The notes under the pieces: model-generated
Told to the model about the DNA's origin: nothing
The model's input: only the letters and a program-made list of their open reading frames with translations
Database searches by the model: none
Assembly: GCA_013420905.1 (NCBI GenBank)
Contig: JAAXNY010000011.1
Span: 496,001 to 560,000 of the forward strand
Direction: 5' to 3'
Source of the DNA: Collybia mongolica
Taxonomy: Eukaryota; Basidiomycota; Agaricomycetes; Agaricales; Clitocybaceae
Length of the DNA: 64,000 bases
Part shown: positions 23,830 through 35,088 of the stretch, in pieces
Layout of the letters: each line of letters starts with the position of its first letter
How positions within the stretch are numbered: the first letter of the stretch is position 1
Made by a program: the position numbers and the translations under genes

Positions 23830-26300
23830 CCGGTCGTCACCCCTCAATGAAGTGATCTCGCGCTTTTTGATGCCAACCCCAACGCAAGGATAGCGACCCA
23901 TGACAAACCATCCAGATCCAATTCGCTGTTTGAACGTCCAAGGGAACATCGAGATCTGTGTGTTATGTGTTAAGTGCATTGTAAGGGACAGTTGCCTATG
24001 CCCCTCGCATTCTAACGATGCTTGCCTTGTTAGTATCACAACTGTTTCTCGTTTCACGCATTCTGGCCCTAGGTGTAAGTCCCTCCAAAACATGCCCGTT
24101 TCAATTCACGACAGGTTCCCAGATCTTCATTCCTCTCGACGTGGGCCCTGGGTCACCAAATACTTGTTCAGGATGGTCACGGGTTATCTCATCGTAGGTA
24201 GATTGTTACATGTTAGAGTTTTATTCACCAACGGCTTTTTGCAGAATCTCCGCCAGTCCCCAAACGCCGTTATTCAGTATTGTGAACCCAAATGATGGAC
24301 CAGGTGACCATGGCTCACAACCAAGTGATGCTTTCCGTCAATGTGTCCAATCTCTCCGCCCCCGTTCCAATACCATCGTGTTAGGACACGTCAATACTGG
24401 TGCTTATTTTCGCGTGGCTAACGGAAACTTGAGATTGATAGTACACAGACAGGCAGCAAGTCCATGTCAAATGTCGAAGCCGAAATTGACACCTACGCTG
24501 GATGGAATTCGTCATATCGACCAACGGGCATTTTCTTTGACGGGGCGCCATCTGAGGCCAGCCTCGTTGGTCGATATGAATCCTATGCTACTTATGCAAG
24601 GGGAAAAGGATTCAATTTCGTGAGTCCCTGGTGCCTATCCAAAGAGGACATGACGCTTGACAACGTTAGATTGGGTTGGATCCAGGTGCAATGCCTGATC
24701 CTGGTTACTTCAGCATTGCAGATCTCGTCAACGTCTACGAATCCTCGTATGCGAGCTTCAACGCCGATGAAAATGTGGTTAACATCCCTCCATCCCAGCG
24801 TCTAAACAGTGTGAGCTCCAATCGTATTCGGTTCTACATATGTATAATAAATATATTTTCAATATTCAGCCGTATGGCTTACAGGAGCACCCACAGAAGA
24901 GTCATATAATGCGGTCATATCTCAGCTGGTGCAAAAGGAAATCGCGGCGGTGTATATCAGTGATTTGCGCGAGGACGAGTCTGGAATTCCCAGCCAATGG
25001 TCATCATTTGCAGCAGGTGTGGGCAAGGCCAACGTAGGAGACGTTTTCTTCAACCCTACTCTACATCTGTACCAAACATCTGACATGATGATTCTTTAGG
25101 CTCCAGGAAGCGGGTCAAACATAACTGCTGATCCATCTCATACTGTGAGTATCTGGCGTCTGAGTTTAATCTATCGTCAGAGGTTCTAGTATTTACTGTG
25201 CCACACATTTCAGTCCATGGCTAGCATATCAAGCACCGGAGTACAATGTTCAAACACAAGACTCAAGTGCAGCTCTACTCAGGTTCCTAATTCGCCGCAA
25301 GAAACTGGAGAGAGTCCACAGCAAGCATCGAACCCTCCACCTGTAGGCGCCATCGTCGGTGGAACCCTTGGTGGATTGGTTGCATTATCGGTTGTGTTAT
25401 TTGCCATTATCCTCAATCGTCGGAATCGGCGGCGACAGGATTACCGCGGTATGTAGTCCCTATTAGATAGGGAAATACATTCACGAGATCCATGTTTTAG
25501 TGGCTGGGGAGGAGGTAGCTCGCCCGTTTACCGATTCTCAGCCTTCTCCATTGGAAAGTAGTCGTCCTGTTCTAGGGGAGAAGCGGCATCCTAGTGTGCT
25601 AGAGAATTTCCACGTTGGGACATCATCTGGGTGGGGAAATAACAGCACCCCAACCACGTCCCGAGGCGCACCCTCTTCGTCTAGGGTTGTGAGGCTGCCT
25701 GATGGCCAATCTGGTCTAACGATGGGTTCTTCTATGTCGTGGGAATCGCTTTCCGTACATCGGGCATCCAACGTCGAACCACCGCCAAACTACTCCCCGT
25801 AGAGGCCGAAGTGAGTTGATGACATTGGGGTGCTATTCTCGGATGTAACGCGACCCACGCCTGACAGATGATATTGCAGATTCCTCTCTCAGATACCCAC
25901 TCATCAGAAAGTCGCGTACCGACGCATTCAGTGCCTCGTGAAGAATGCCGATGTGTTTTGCCAGTTATACCCATTTGTTTCTTTATATCACCAGCTCTTT
26001 GTGTTATGCATTGGAGGATATTCACTCGCTTGTTGCTATTTGCAGTCCATTCTGTTACATTAAACACCGCAACAGATTCTTATCATTGGATTGTATCTTG
26101 ATCTGATCCAGTTGAAACCTCTATTGCGAACTAGCGACTGGCCAGTAATTCATGGTGATCTTAGATCTTCTGTTGCGAGATAAATTTCACGACGTGATAG
26201 ATCACTCCATTCTGGGCCAAACGAGTAGCCACTTGTACTGATACTAAAACTGTTATCGTAGTACTCGGCGCACCGCGACAGGCAAGCCGACCCTCCCTCA
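23830..26300. repeat. Segmental duplication, unit B (partner 12,400-14,910)
   Basis: Shares flank, gene and 3' flank with 12,400-14,910 in the same orientation (see that entry). Divergence is mostly substitutions, with the open frame retained. Confidence 0.75.
24018..25802 (+). CDS. Spherulin-4-like ectodomain, single TM, cytosolic PPxY tail (copy B)
   Basis: ATG 24018 begins the signal peptide MLALLVSQLFLVSRILAL. Introns read clearly at 24,073-24,114, 24,194-24,244 and 24,620-24,669, with more near 24,810-24,870, 25,035-25,099, 25,144-25,213 and 25,450-25,500. Blocks of spherulation-specific family 4 are QIFIPLDVGPGSPNTCSGW, FSIVNPNDGPGDHG, DTYAGWNSSYRPTGIFFDG, LDPGAMPDPGYFSIADLVNV and EIAAVYISDL. 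The TM is PVGAIVGGTLGGLVALSVVL with NRRNRRRQ after it. The last exon encodes a tail of about 100 residues from VAGEEVARPFTD to EPPPNYSP (PPxY). One donor near 24,809 is shifted relative to copy A, and the intron near 24,400-24,450 is uncertain. The role of the ectodomain is unknown; spherulin-4-like domains occur in secreted and wall proteins. Confidence 0.75.
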
Positions 26301-26374
26301 ATCCTCATGAAAAGGACTATTACGGTGACGAGTAAGCACATGAACGTATTAGAGAAACTGTACACACACACGTA

Positions 26375-26913
26375 TCAAGGTTCAAAACCCCAGAACCTTT
26401 TTGACGCCTCCCAAGGTTTTTTAAAGAAGCTGCCGAACCCCCGCTCAACCAGTACTCCAGCCTCTCCAGTAGTACGCCCACCAAGCGACTTGTAGGTTGT
26501 TTCCCGCGCAAAAATACCCTCGGCATCGTCAACGTCCCGGATGTCGAGGTCGTCGTAGTATAAGTCTCTTGCATACATAGTCTCAGCGTCTTCCACTGCA
26601 CGCACATCTAGGGCATCGAAACCAAGGTCACGTGCATATGTACTCTCAACGTCTTCGAATGGCCGTGTGCTGAGAGCATCAAAACCTATGTCGCGGGCGT
26701 ACATGCCCTCTGACTCTTCGAAGACCTGGCTATCGAGGGCTTCAAAGCTGATTTCTCGGGCGTGCATCCCCTCGGAGTCTTCAATGGCGCGAGTATCGAG
26801 TGCCTCAAATGTCATCTCCCGTGCGAAGAGTGGTCCACCCCATCAAGTGGTAGGGCAGCAGCTATGGTACCGAAGGCGATGGAGGCCAAGACAATTGGTT
26901 GAGCGAACTTCAT
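26375..26913 (-). CDS. Secreted protein of five 21-residue repeats, frameshifted after the signal peptide
   Basis: ATG at 26,911-26,913 starts MKFAQPIVLASIAFGTIAAA, a clear signal peptide. From 26,829 down to about 26,510 the other frame holds five 21-residue units of the form F(E/D)AL(D/S)xxxxxE(D/E)xExMxARD(I/L)G, followed by a basic C-terminus (FFKKPWEASKRFWGFEP) and a stop at 26,375. The two parts differ by one base: adding one G to the GGGG run at about 26,838-26,841 would join them. This is a recent one-base loss or an assembly error. The repeats are acidic and each carries an A-R-(D/E) step. There is no KR/RR, so this is not a classical Kex2-processed repeat precursor. No domain known to me; a wall, effector-like or peptide-precursor role is possible. 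Confidence 0.6.
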
Positions 26914-28375
26914 TTGATAGAAAGCCGAGGAGTGAGAGTTCAAAAGGGGAAGGAGGTTGGTGTTCGATGGCCCACAGAGTGCTCGAAGTGGGTGACCGTT
27001 CAGACCGGCTGAAAGTGGGGATTTCAAATTCGATGACCTTGTGTTTTATATTGCATCCCGAGGCGGATGATGGGCTGGCGTCAAGGAGAGGTGGACTGGC
27101 ATCATGCCCACTCGGTGGTGGACAAACATGTTTCCAGGTGTTGTGAGGGTTCCCTTGATGTAGTAGTGACGACGGTCTGGCCCCCTTTAGGCTGAGGATC
27201 TCCATAAAAGCATTACTTGTTGGCAGTTCCAGTGGTGAAAATGGTGGCAAGTGCCCGGATATGATGATGATTGTGAGAGGCAGGGACAACATAGTTATTT
27301 CACCGGGTAAATGCATACGTCGAAGAAATGATAATTACACCCTGAGGTATACAAAGTAATGCGGCTAGTTGAGCATTTGAACGCAGTTCGGAGCAATTGG
27401 AGGTTCAAGCACTCATGTTGAATTTGAGTCGCAGGTGACCCTGCTAACCAAACATGCGGATACAAGTGCCACAGCCACACATACGACACAAGCGAGCCTG
27501 AGCGCTTAGCACAAACTGTGGAACTTTGACTCCCGCTGCCCCGTTTGGCCACAATATAGGGCCACGACGCTTACTTAATTACGGATGGGCTAATATAGTA
27601 GGTTTTTTTGTTGCCAGCCGACGCGTTGGCTTTTAGATCAATCCATCGTACTATCAGTGATTCAGTGCCATCGCGAAGTCGTGCTCAAAACAGCTTGGAA
27701 GCATGCAGCTATGATATGCTTTGATGTCAATGTTGGACCATCGCGAATCGCGATGAATACACACGGGATCCTTCAGGCTTCCGGGCACCATGCACGCACT
27801 TATTCAAAAGAGCAGAATACCCGGCCCCAATACGTTCAGATTGGTAATGGTCGAGCCAGCGTTTTAATCTCCTTCATCCGCAGCTCGTTACCTGGACTAT
27901 ACCTTCTGATCAATGGATTGGCGCCAGGAAAATTCTACGCCATCAGGGTCCACTGCGCGATGGCCGGTCCTGGGTAACTTACTTTCAATGCCACCGCGTA
28001 AGCTTTCGGGTATCATTACGCAATGAAAACAAATTGGTACGTCGCTCGAACGACCCAACGTATGATATAGTAACCTTTTGCCAGACGCATGTTTCTGACG
28101 ATCAGTCATCGGTGCAAACTTAGGATATACAGTAGATGGCCTTCTGGAGAAGAGGAGGACTACGTGCTCGCATCGGCCTCTTTACACTGTTTTTGGGAAA
28201 ATCATGGGCCAAACCTTTGAGCTATTATCTGCCATTCTGTTGCCCAATAAAAACGAGGTCTTCAGGCGCCTGAAGTGATGGCTGCGTTAATCAAGTAAAT
28301 ACATAATCAATGAAATCTATGGTGCAAGCGCAGTCGCAGTCGTACGTTGGAAATGCACACTCTAATAAACGACAA
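26914..28375. other. Intergenic region, no supported gene
   Basis: Small ORFs on both strands are without motif. The 5' flank of the repeat protein and the 3' flank of the hydrolase lie here. Confidence 0.4.
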
Positions 28376-29559
28376 TTAAGAAAGAGTCGCGAAAAACTCT
28401 TCCAGGGCCTCGTTCATTTCATCCGGAGCCTCCTTCATGATCCAATGACCGGTATTAAATTCCTTCACGGTTGTGTTTGGGCAGAACTTCGACATCACCA
28501 TCTTGGCACCGCTTATGAGGCTTATCTGATCCTTCATGGCACCGCCAAAAAAGGTTGGAATGGAGATGCTGTAAGCCTCCTGGGGAATGGCTAGAATTGA
28601 AGATACAGTTGAGTCCTTAATCCCCATTAGTATCGTCTGCCACTTACATTGCTCGCCTGCATTATTCAGCTCCTCAAAGCCTGTCTTATACCAATTATAC
28701 GGTCCCCGAAGACCTTTCTGTAATAGGGAAGTTTTGTGTGCTTCTTGCTCCTGGAAAAATGTCAGTATGTAACGTTAATTCAAAGGTGAGATCACCTACT
28801 TCTGCCGTCCAAAACGCGGCTCTAGGACGCTGCTTATTCTGTTCAATCCATTCCCTCGCTTTCCCAAGAGGTGCAAGGTGTTCCCTCCAAACGAAGGGGT
28901 CATCAGGGAATATAATGCTGTAGAGTGAGTCGATCTGCAACCTTACTTAGTGCACAAGTTATAAAGGGCGATACTTAGACGTACATTCTTCTCAGACAGA
29001 GCGACGGCGTCATCTGCGGAAAAGAATTCCCAGTAGCCAAACACATCATAGCCGACGAGTGTGTTCATCATCGCTATGTGTGCCTTGTAGTTGTAGGTGG
29101 GCTGAGGAGGAACATATCCCACAGCCAGAAAGGCGGCGCCAATCACATAGTCGATGTGAGTGTTAAGAAGGCGAGAGAGCAAGAAACAACCCCTGAACAC
29201 GGTGAGCTCATGGAACATAGAGTTCAGCTAGGACATAATTACCAATCGTGCCCGACGGCAATTACTTTGGTGATCTTCAAATCGTTGAGGATGTCAATAA
29301 TGTCTTCAACTATGTCCAACGTTTTGTACTCGCTCGCGTCGTCAGGCGCGCTGGTCTTGCCGTAGCCTAGCAAATCAGGGGCTATAACACCGTAACCCTT
29401 GTGAACAAAGTAGATTATTTGGGAAGACCAGTCGAGATGCGTCAAGGGAAAGCCATGCAAGAAGAGCACAGTCGGTTTGCCTTCGGTGGGGGGTTTGTGG
29501 TAGTATGAGTAGACATATTCGCGTCGAGTGGTTGTTTCCTGGTAATAGCTGACGTCCAT
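28376..29559 (-). CDS. Alpha/beta hydrolase, epoxide hydrolase type
   Basis: ATG at 29,557-29,559 (MDVSYYQETTTRREYVY). The core shows LFLHGFPLTHLDWSSQI (oxyanion HGFP), GYGVIAPDLLGYGKTSAP, and VIAVGHDWG split by an intron after TG; Asp in GHDWG is the nucleophile position of epoxide hydrolases. The cap region follows (DYVIGAAFLAVGYVPPQP; NTLVGYDVFGYWEFFSADDA; SLYSIIFPDDPFVWREHLAP). The last exon has IPTFFGGAMKD and ending FNTGHWIMKEAPDEMN, with the catalytic His. About five introns; stop at 28,376. The set of catalytic residues looks complete, so it is probably active on small epoxides, although dehalogenase-like or ester substrates cannot be excluded. No signal peptide: cytosolic. Confidence 0.85.
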
Positions 29560-32500
29560 GGTAGAGAAAAGCGAGGGTGGAGATATACTAAGCACTAGGT
29601 CGAGCAATGGATGCCTTTATAACTGGTGGTATCTTTTTCAATAACAGCTGGTAGTTGACTAATTATGTGTCAGATGTCCGGTGTCCGTCCGCACAACACG
29701 GCACATGAGTTCAAATGTGCTGATGGAAATTGGACCTTAAGCCGAGCACAATAGGTGTTATATAGCTGAGAAACTCCCCGAGAGTCCCTCCTGATGCATT
29801 CGAGAGGAGGGGGTGTCCATTATTCGAAGATTCTGTGGTTGCATATGAAGGACTGTCTTCGAGAGAATACGTATTTCAACGGTGGTTCTATGCATGTTTT
29901 GGCCATATTTTTGCTTGTTCATGGCCCTACTAATATTCCTGGAACATCGCAACGTAAAATTCCGCCGACTGGGCCGGAAGCCTTGGATTGAACTTACGAG
30001 ATGGGATTGAGGTCATTGATTACGGGTGTAAACGGATTATGAACGTTACCTTATGAAAGCTAGGCTATACATAGGAGTGCCGGATAGGAATCTGGTTGAA
30101 AGTCCATGAATTTGCGGCTATGTACGAGGCCGCTGCTGACTGTCGGAGTTGGGGCCCGCGCCGAAGTAGCACAGACTGCTGCTGCACAGTACATGGTAGG
30201 TTTTCTTCCCAGCAGTACTCGATTCAGTGGTTGTTGCTAGGATGAGAGCTTGAGAGTAATCGACTGTAACAAACATATATAGAATGTTACGCTGCTTCGC
30301 CAAAGACTCTAGTATTCTGTATGGGAGATACCATCATTTACCGACATTCGTGGCACAGTCATAACATTAAGAATAACGACACAAACATGTACAAATAATG
30401 ATGGCGCGTTCTGCTGAGTCGCTCCTGGGCCTGAGCTTTTCCAGTCAACTCTCATTCCCAGTACGGCGTATGGCGTCAAAATTGCTGATCAGCGCACGCT
30501 GAATCCGGAATTTCAACTGAAAACAGGTCGAATCCGGCTAGTAACGATTTTCTATGCCTACTGATGGTACACAAAAGATCGAAGACGTTTGCATTTTTAG
30601 GCTCGGTAGACTCACCGACTCTGTAAAATTGCACCATTGTGGAGGAAATTAGAACAAAGATCCCCTACACTCGCCACTAAAGGGGACTTGCGGATTGAAA
30701 TGACAAGTCCAGTTATCGCTCAGCGAAACATAGGGCCGGTCTCTCGGCAAGACCATTCGACTTCATGCATACAACACCAAAGGTGCTGTGTCTTGCAATG
30801 GATAATGGGATATACAGACGCTTGGGATTGGGCTGATTGAACCAGCAATCAGTAAAGCTTTTTCGAGCCCATGAACTACGTCCATCATCGGGATGCCCGA
30901 ATTTTCCTACGAAAATGTCGACCTTCGGTTGTCTTCGGACGGGTCTCCAAGATGTAACGGATCTTCTGAACCTCATTGTCAAATCCCTAGTTGAAATTGG
31001 CCCTCGATGGGTCGTACCACGCTAAATTGTCGCACAACAAGGACTGAAGTGTCTGTTCAAGTCGTTGGGCCTAGCTATCCGTTCGTGCTACCTTGCAGTG
31101 CATGTGCCTTTTTTTCACCCATGCGGGCTAGGGACGAACGGTGTTACCCGTTGTGAGTAAACCCTCATTCTAAATGTTTATCCCGACACTAAACACTTTC
31201 AAACAATTAGCATTTGTGTCGGTTATGGCTTCAGAAACGTCTTCACATTCCTTGTACTTGTATGAATTTGGACCCATTTTCCGCAGTGCAACGTCTCCGA
31301 TCAGTGTAGCTCTATTGAAGGCCGAGTAATTATCCTTGATGTCTGATCTTTTTAAGCCTGAAGTCAAAAAATGCGGCTCGACATATGCTGGGTGCGTGGA
31401 ATCCTTTGTTATGTCTCCCGTCGAGATTTGGACCGAGAGTTGTTTCAGCGAGCCTCCCAATGACAACGACAATGGGTAATTATAATGACTTTTACTTTCT
31501 GGTTACTGGACCCGGAAAACTTGTGTTTCGTTTAGGATTAAAGCGGTCATCATCATGGGTGCGCATGTTTCTCGCGTATATATGCAATCTTCGCTCACAA
31601 TCTGCAGCTAAAGCTAAGAAATTGAACGATGTCGCTATTTGAGCATTGGCCTACATCGACCTGGTTATCTTATCCCACGATATGCGTACAAGACGTGGAT
31701 GGAGACCCTTCAGCCGGCTTACCATTTCATACCGAGCGCTTCTCACGTAGTGACAGCAGACCTTAATATTGGCCTCCGTATGGGGTCTTGGGGGCTGGAT
31801 CTCGGCCGTATATCTTGCGACTGGCTTTTTGGTCTACGCTATAGGTCTACGTGACATGCAATGTGAGTAACGTTTAAATGTGACTTACCCATTGTTGATT
31901 TTGTTTATTCGAAAGGCTTGGTTGGTGACGCTTCACCTACTCCCTGCAGACGCGGGATGCGATACATTGGAACTATAACGTCGGAGAACAAAAATGAAAT
32001 GACGCACACTTCAGATAGGCAGCAATCAGTAATCTTATCTGTCCAAAATCTAGCAAATCAGTATCTGTTCCCACGACTTATGGGACCGACTCCACATCTT
32101 TCTCCGCTGGCAGCCCCTTGAATTGTGGCTTCACTCGTATCTTGGCAGAAATGTGGTAAACGTTACCACTCTAACAACTCAGGACGCAATTCCGTCAACT
32201 GAATACGAGTACATAACAATTTAGCTTCACATGCTTAATATGCTGATCGCGAATTAATCATCCGTGTTACTTATCTTCTAGTTTCGTCCACACACATGAC
32301 ATTTCCAACTGGGCTCTTGGAGCCTTCCCTTAAGAACAGATTTCGTCCGGGCCGAGCGAAGACTTGTGGGGCATATGTCTGAGTACCTCAGCACCATGAG
32401 GCCCTTCTTTGTCAATAAAAACTTCGTTATTCCATAAGCATTCGCCTTCTTAGAAGCGATAAACGACACACGCACCTCGGTCCTGGCGATCCTTGTCCAT

Positions 32501-32572
32501 TGCTGCCGTTTGGAACCCACACAATCCTCACGGCCAAAAGCAGGACCCAGACTATACCAGGCACTTGAGAGT
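29560..32572. other. 3-kb gap without a supported gene
   Basis: Several ORFs of 60-100 codons exist (30,118-30,303 minus; 31,170-31,472 minus; 31,639-31,854 plus). None has a motif or splice-consistent extension, and composition is ordinary. Decayed gene pieces may be present but I cannot identify them. Confidence 0.4.
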
Positions 32573-34806
32573 ATGCCTCCACTTTCCGGAAAGAAACTCA
32601 TCTATTGCATCAATGCTATTGCTGGTCTGGCTATATTCTTGTGCGTCATACCACGTTTCCTATTGGGTATAGTTGAACCCAGTTAAACCACTAGTTTTGG
32701 ATATGACCAGGGAATGATGGGAGGTGTTAATACATCGCCCGATTATGTTAGGGTCATGAAGTTGGGATTTTCGACTTATCAAGGCTCCTCTGAGGGATAT
32801 GTCGTAACGATCACAGAGCCAACGCGACAGGGTGGGATAGTCAGTAGTACGTTTCTTCCAGCCTGGAGGGTTTCCCTGCAGAAAACTGATGAAACCTGTA
32901 GTTTACTATCTAGGCACTCTTCTTGGATGTCTCATGGGTGGAGTTATTGGTGATAGGATCGGAAGACTAAAGACGATGCTGATCGGCGGAGTATGGGTCA
33001 TCATAGGAGCTGCTCTTCAATGTTCTGCGCAGAATATCGCATGGTAAGTTTCTTGATATAACGGAGGATATACTGCCATCCAGTAGGATTCTCCAGGATG
33101 CTGTGCGCTCGTATCATCAACGGAATTGGAACTGGACACCTCAATGCCATTGTGCCGGTATGGAGTGCCGAGGTAGCCACACATACTTCACGAGGTGAGT
33201 CCTGCCGAGCAGGGCGATTCTTTCCGCTGTGCTTATAATCTCTAGGCGCGTTTATTGCGTTAGAGTTTACACTCAACATTTTCGGAGTGGTGGTCGCTTA
33301 CTGGCTGGAGTTTGGGCTTGGATTCGTTGGGGATGGACGATCTCAAGTCAGATGGAGATTCCCGATTGCATTCCAGATAGTCCCAGTCATCTTTTTCATG
33401 GTAAGCTTACGCCTCGATTGGACCACGAACAGTCGTTAAAAATCCCACGTCCTAGATTGCGTTATCTTGGATGCCGGAATCGCCTCGTTGGCTGATTAAA
33501 GTCGGCCGCCTGACAGAAGCAAAGGACGTACTGCAGCGACTTCGAGCTGAGGACGCGGGATCTGCGAAACAAGAAACTGGGAGTTCACATACAATTGCGG
33601 ATAATGAATTCGATTCCATTGTGGAAGTCTTGAAGCTAGAGAAGAAGCATTCTAAGATGAATGGTTATTGGAATATGTTCTGGGGTATTGGTGTGTTTGA
33701 GGGCCTGCTTTCATGTTTTTCTTCGGATATATCTTGACCTTAATCTGCTAGGTTCCGGGGACTTGCACATCGCCCGGAGAGTACAGTTGTCGATTTGGTT
33801 ACAGATTATCCAAGAGTATGTGATCCCGCTGATGCCTTATAATTCTTCCCTTATCTAAATATATACAGGTGGGTTGGCATTGCCGCAATCACGGTCTACG
33901 CGCCAACGATATTCGCAGAAGCAGGCTACAGTGCGCGTAAATCCCAATGGCTTTCTGGATTGAATACGGTGCAGTTTGTGATCACAAACTCCTTGTTCTA
34001 TTCTTACTATATCCCATTCAAAGATCACGTACATGATCTCGACATTATTTGCTGTGGTCACTATTGACCGTTGGGGTCGTCGTGTGGGCCTTTGGTGGGG
34101 GGCAGTAGGCCAGGGCATAGCACTTGTAATATAATTTCAGCTTATGGGGTGTTATGCGTGCTGAATTATTATCACAGATCCTTGCGGGTGCATTTGCTCG
34201 CTTACTCAAGGACAACCCTGCAAAGGCGGTCGAGTATGGTGGGGCGGCTGCATTTTTCATTTTCTTATACACAGCAGTGTTTGGTGCCACGTGGCTCACA
34301 ATACCATGGGTGTACCCGACGGAAGTAAGTTGGTATACATGCTCCTCACATCATTACTGATGAACCATAGACATTTCCGCTCGAAGTGAGGGCCAAAGGA
34401 AATGCATGGGGAGTGTTCGGGTGGAGTATCGGGAACGGATGGCTTACCTTACTAAATCCAGTCATGTTTAACAGGATCGGCGAAAAGTGCGTGTTTATGA
34501 AGATTGAAGTTGGGAGCGACCTTATTGACCGAGTACCCAGCACGCTCCATATCTTCGGTGCAATAAATTTCTTGTCAATTCCAATGGTATGGGCATTTTA
34601 CCCTGAGTAAGTTCCCGTTGTAATGTATGGTTTTGCTGTTTTACGATCATGCTCTATCCAGGACCGCAAATCGTACTTTGGAAGAGATGGACCTGCTCTT
34701 CGCCAGTAAGAGCCCATGGGTTTGGGATGAGGAGAAGCACTTTAGAAAGCTTAAAGCAGAGCTAGCAGCTAGTAAATCCATGGATGGAGTAGAGAAGATC
34801 CTCTAG
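32573..34806 (+). CDS. MFS sugar transporter (major facilitator, sugar porter family)
   Basis: Thirteen exons give a continuous frame from MPPLSGKKLIYC to MDGVEKIL. Family marks in order: FFFGYDQGMMGGVNTSPDY; GTLLGCLMGGVIGDRIGRLK (G-DRxGR loop); CARIINGIGTGHLNAIVPVW; MPESPRWLIKVGR (PESPRWL signature); LHIARRVQLSIWLQIIQEWV; TIDRWGRRVGLWWG; GATWLTIPWVYPTE; FPLEVRAKGNAWG; and PETANRTLEEMDLLF. Twelve membrane helices are expected. The first intron splits the FGYDQG region and the last splits PE|T. It sits at the plasma membrane and imports a hexose or related sugar; the substrate cannot be told. All splice junctions I checked are GT-AG, and nothing looks broken. Confidence 0.9.
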
Positions 34807-35088
34807 GGGTTCATCTCAAAGGTCCATGTGATCAATTGAGGGGCATATAGATTTGATCACTGCAATCGACGCGACGCGATAGTGCACGTGCCTGAAAAGA
34901 TAGATCATGATTTCGGTTATCGGGATTTTTTTTGGCAAAGTACCAATTCGATGTCCTCTGACAGCTTCTGACTCTCCCTCGCTCACTAAAAGCGCCCATA
35001 ACCTGTCAAAAGCGCATTACCTGGCTTACTACAGTTCATATCTATAAGATCTCTTTTTCTGATTTATTTTTTGACTTATACTTCGACA

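Noticed and set aside
26375..26913. Kex2-processed repeat peptide precursor (dikaritin-like RiPP)
   Set aside because: No KR or RR sites between units and no neighbouring DUF3328/UstY-type or tyrosinase gene.
30118..30303. 61-codon minus-strand ORF
   Set aside because: No signal peptide, domain or intron support; isolated in a 3-kb gap.
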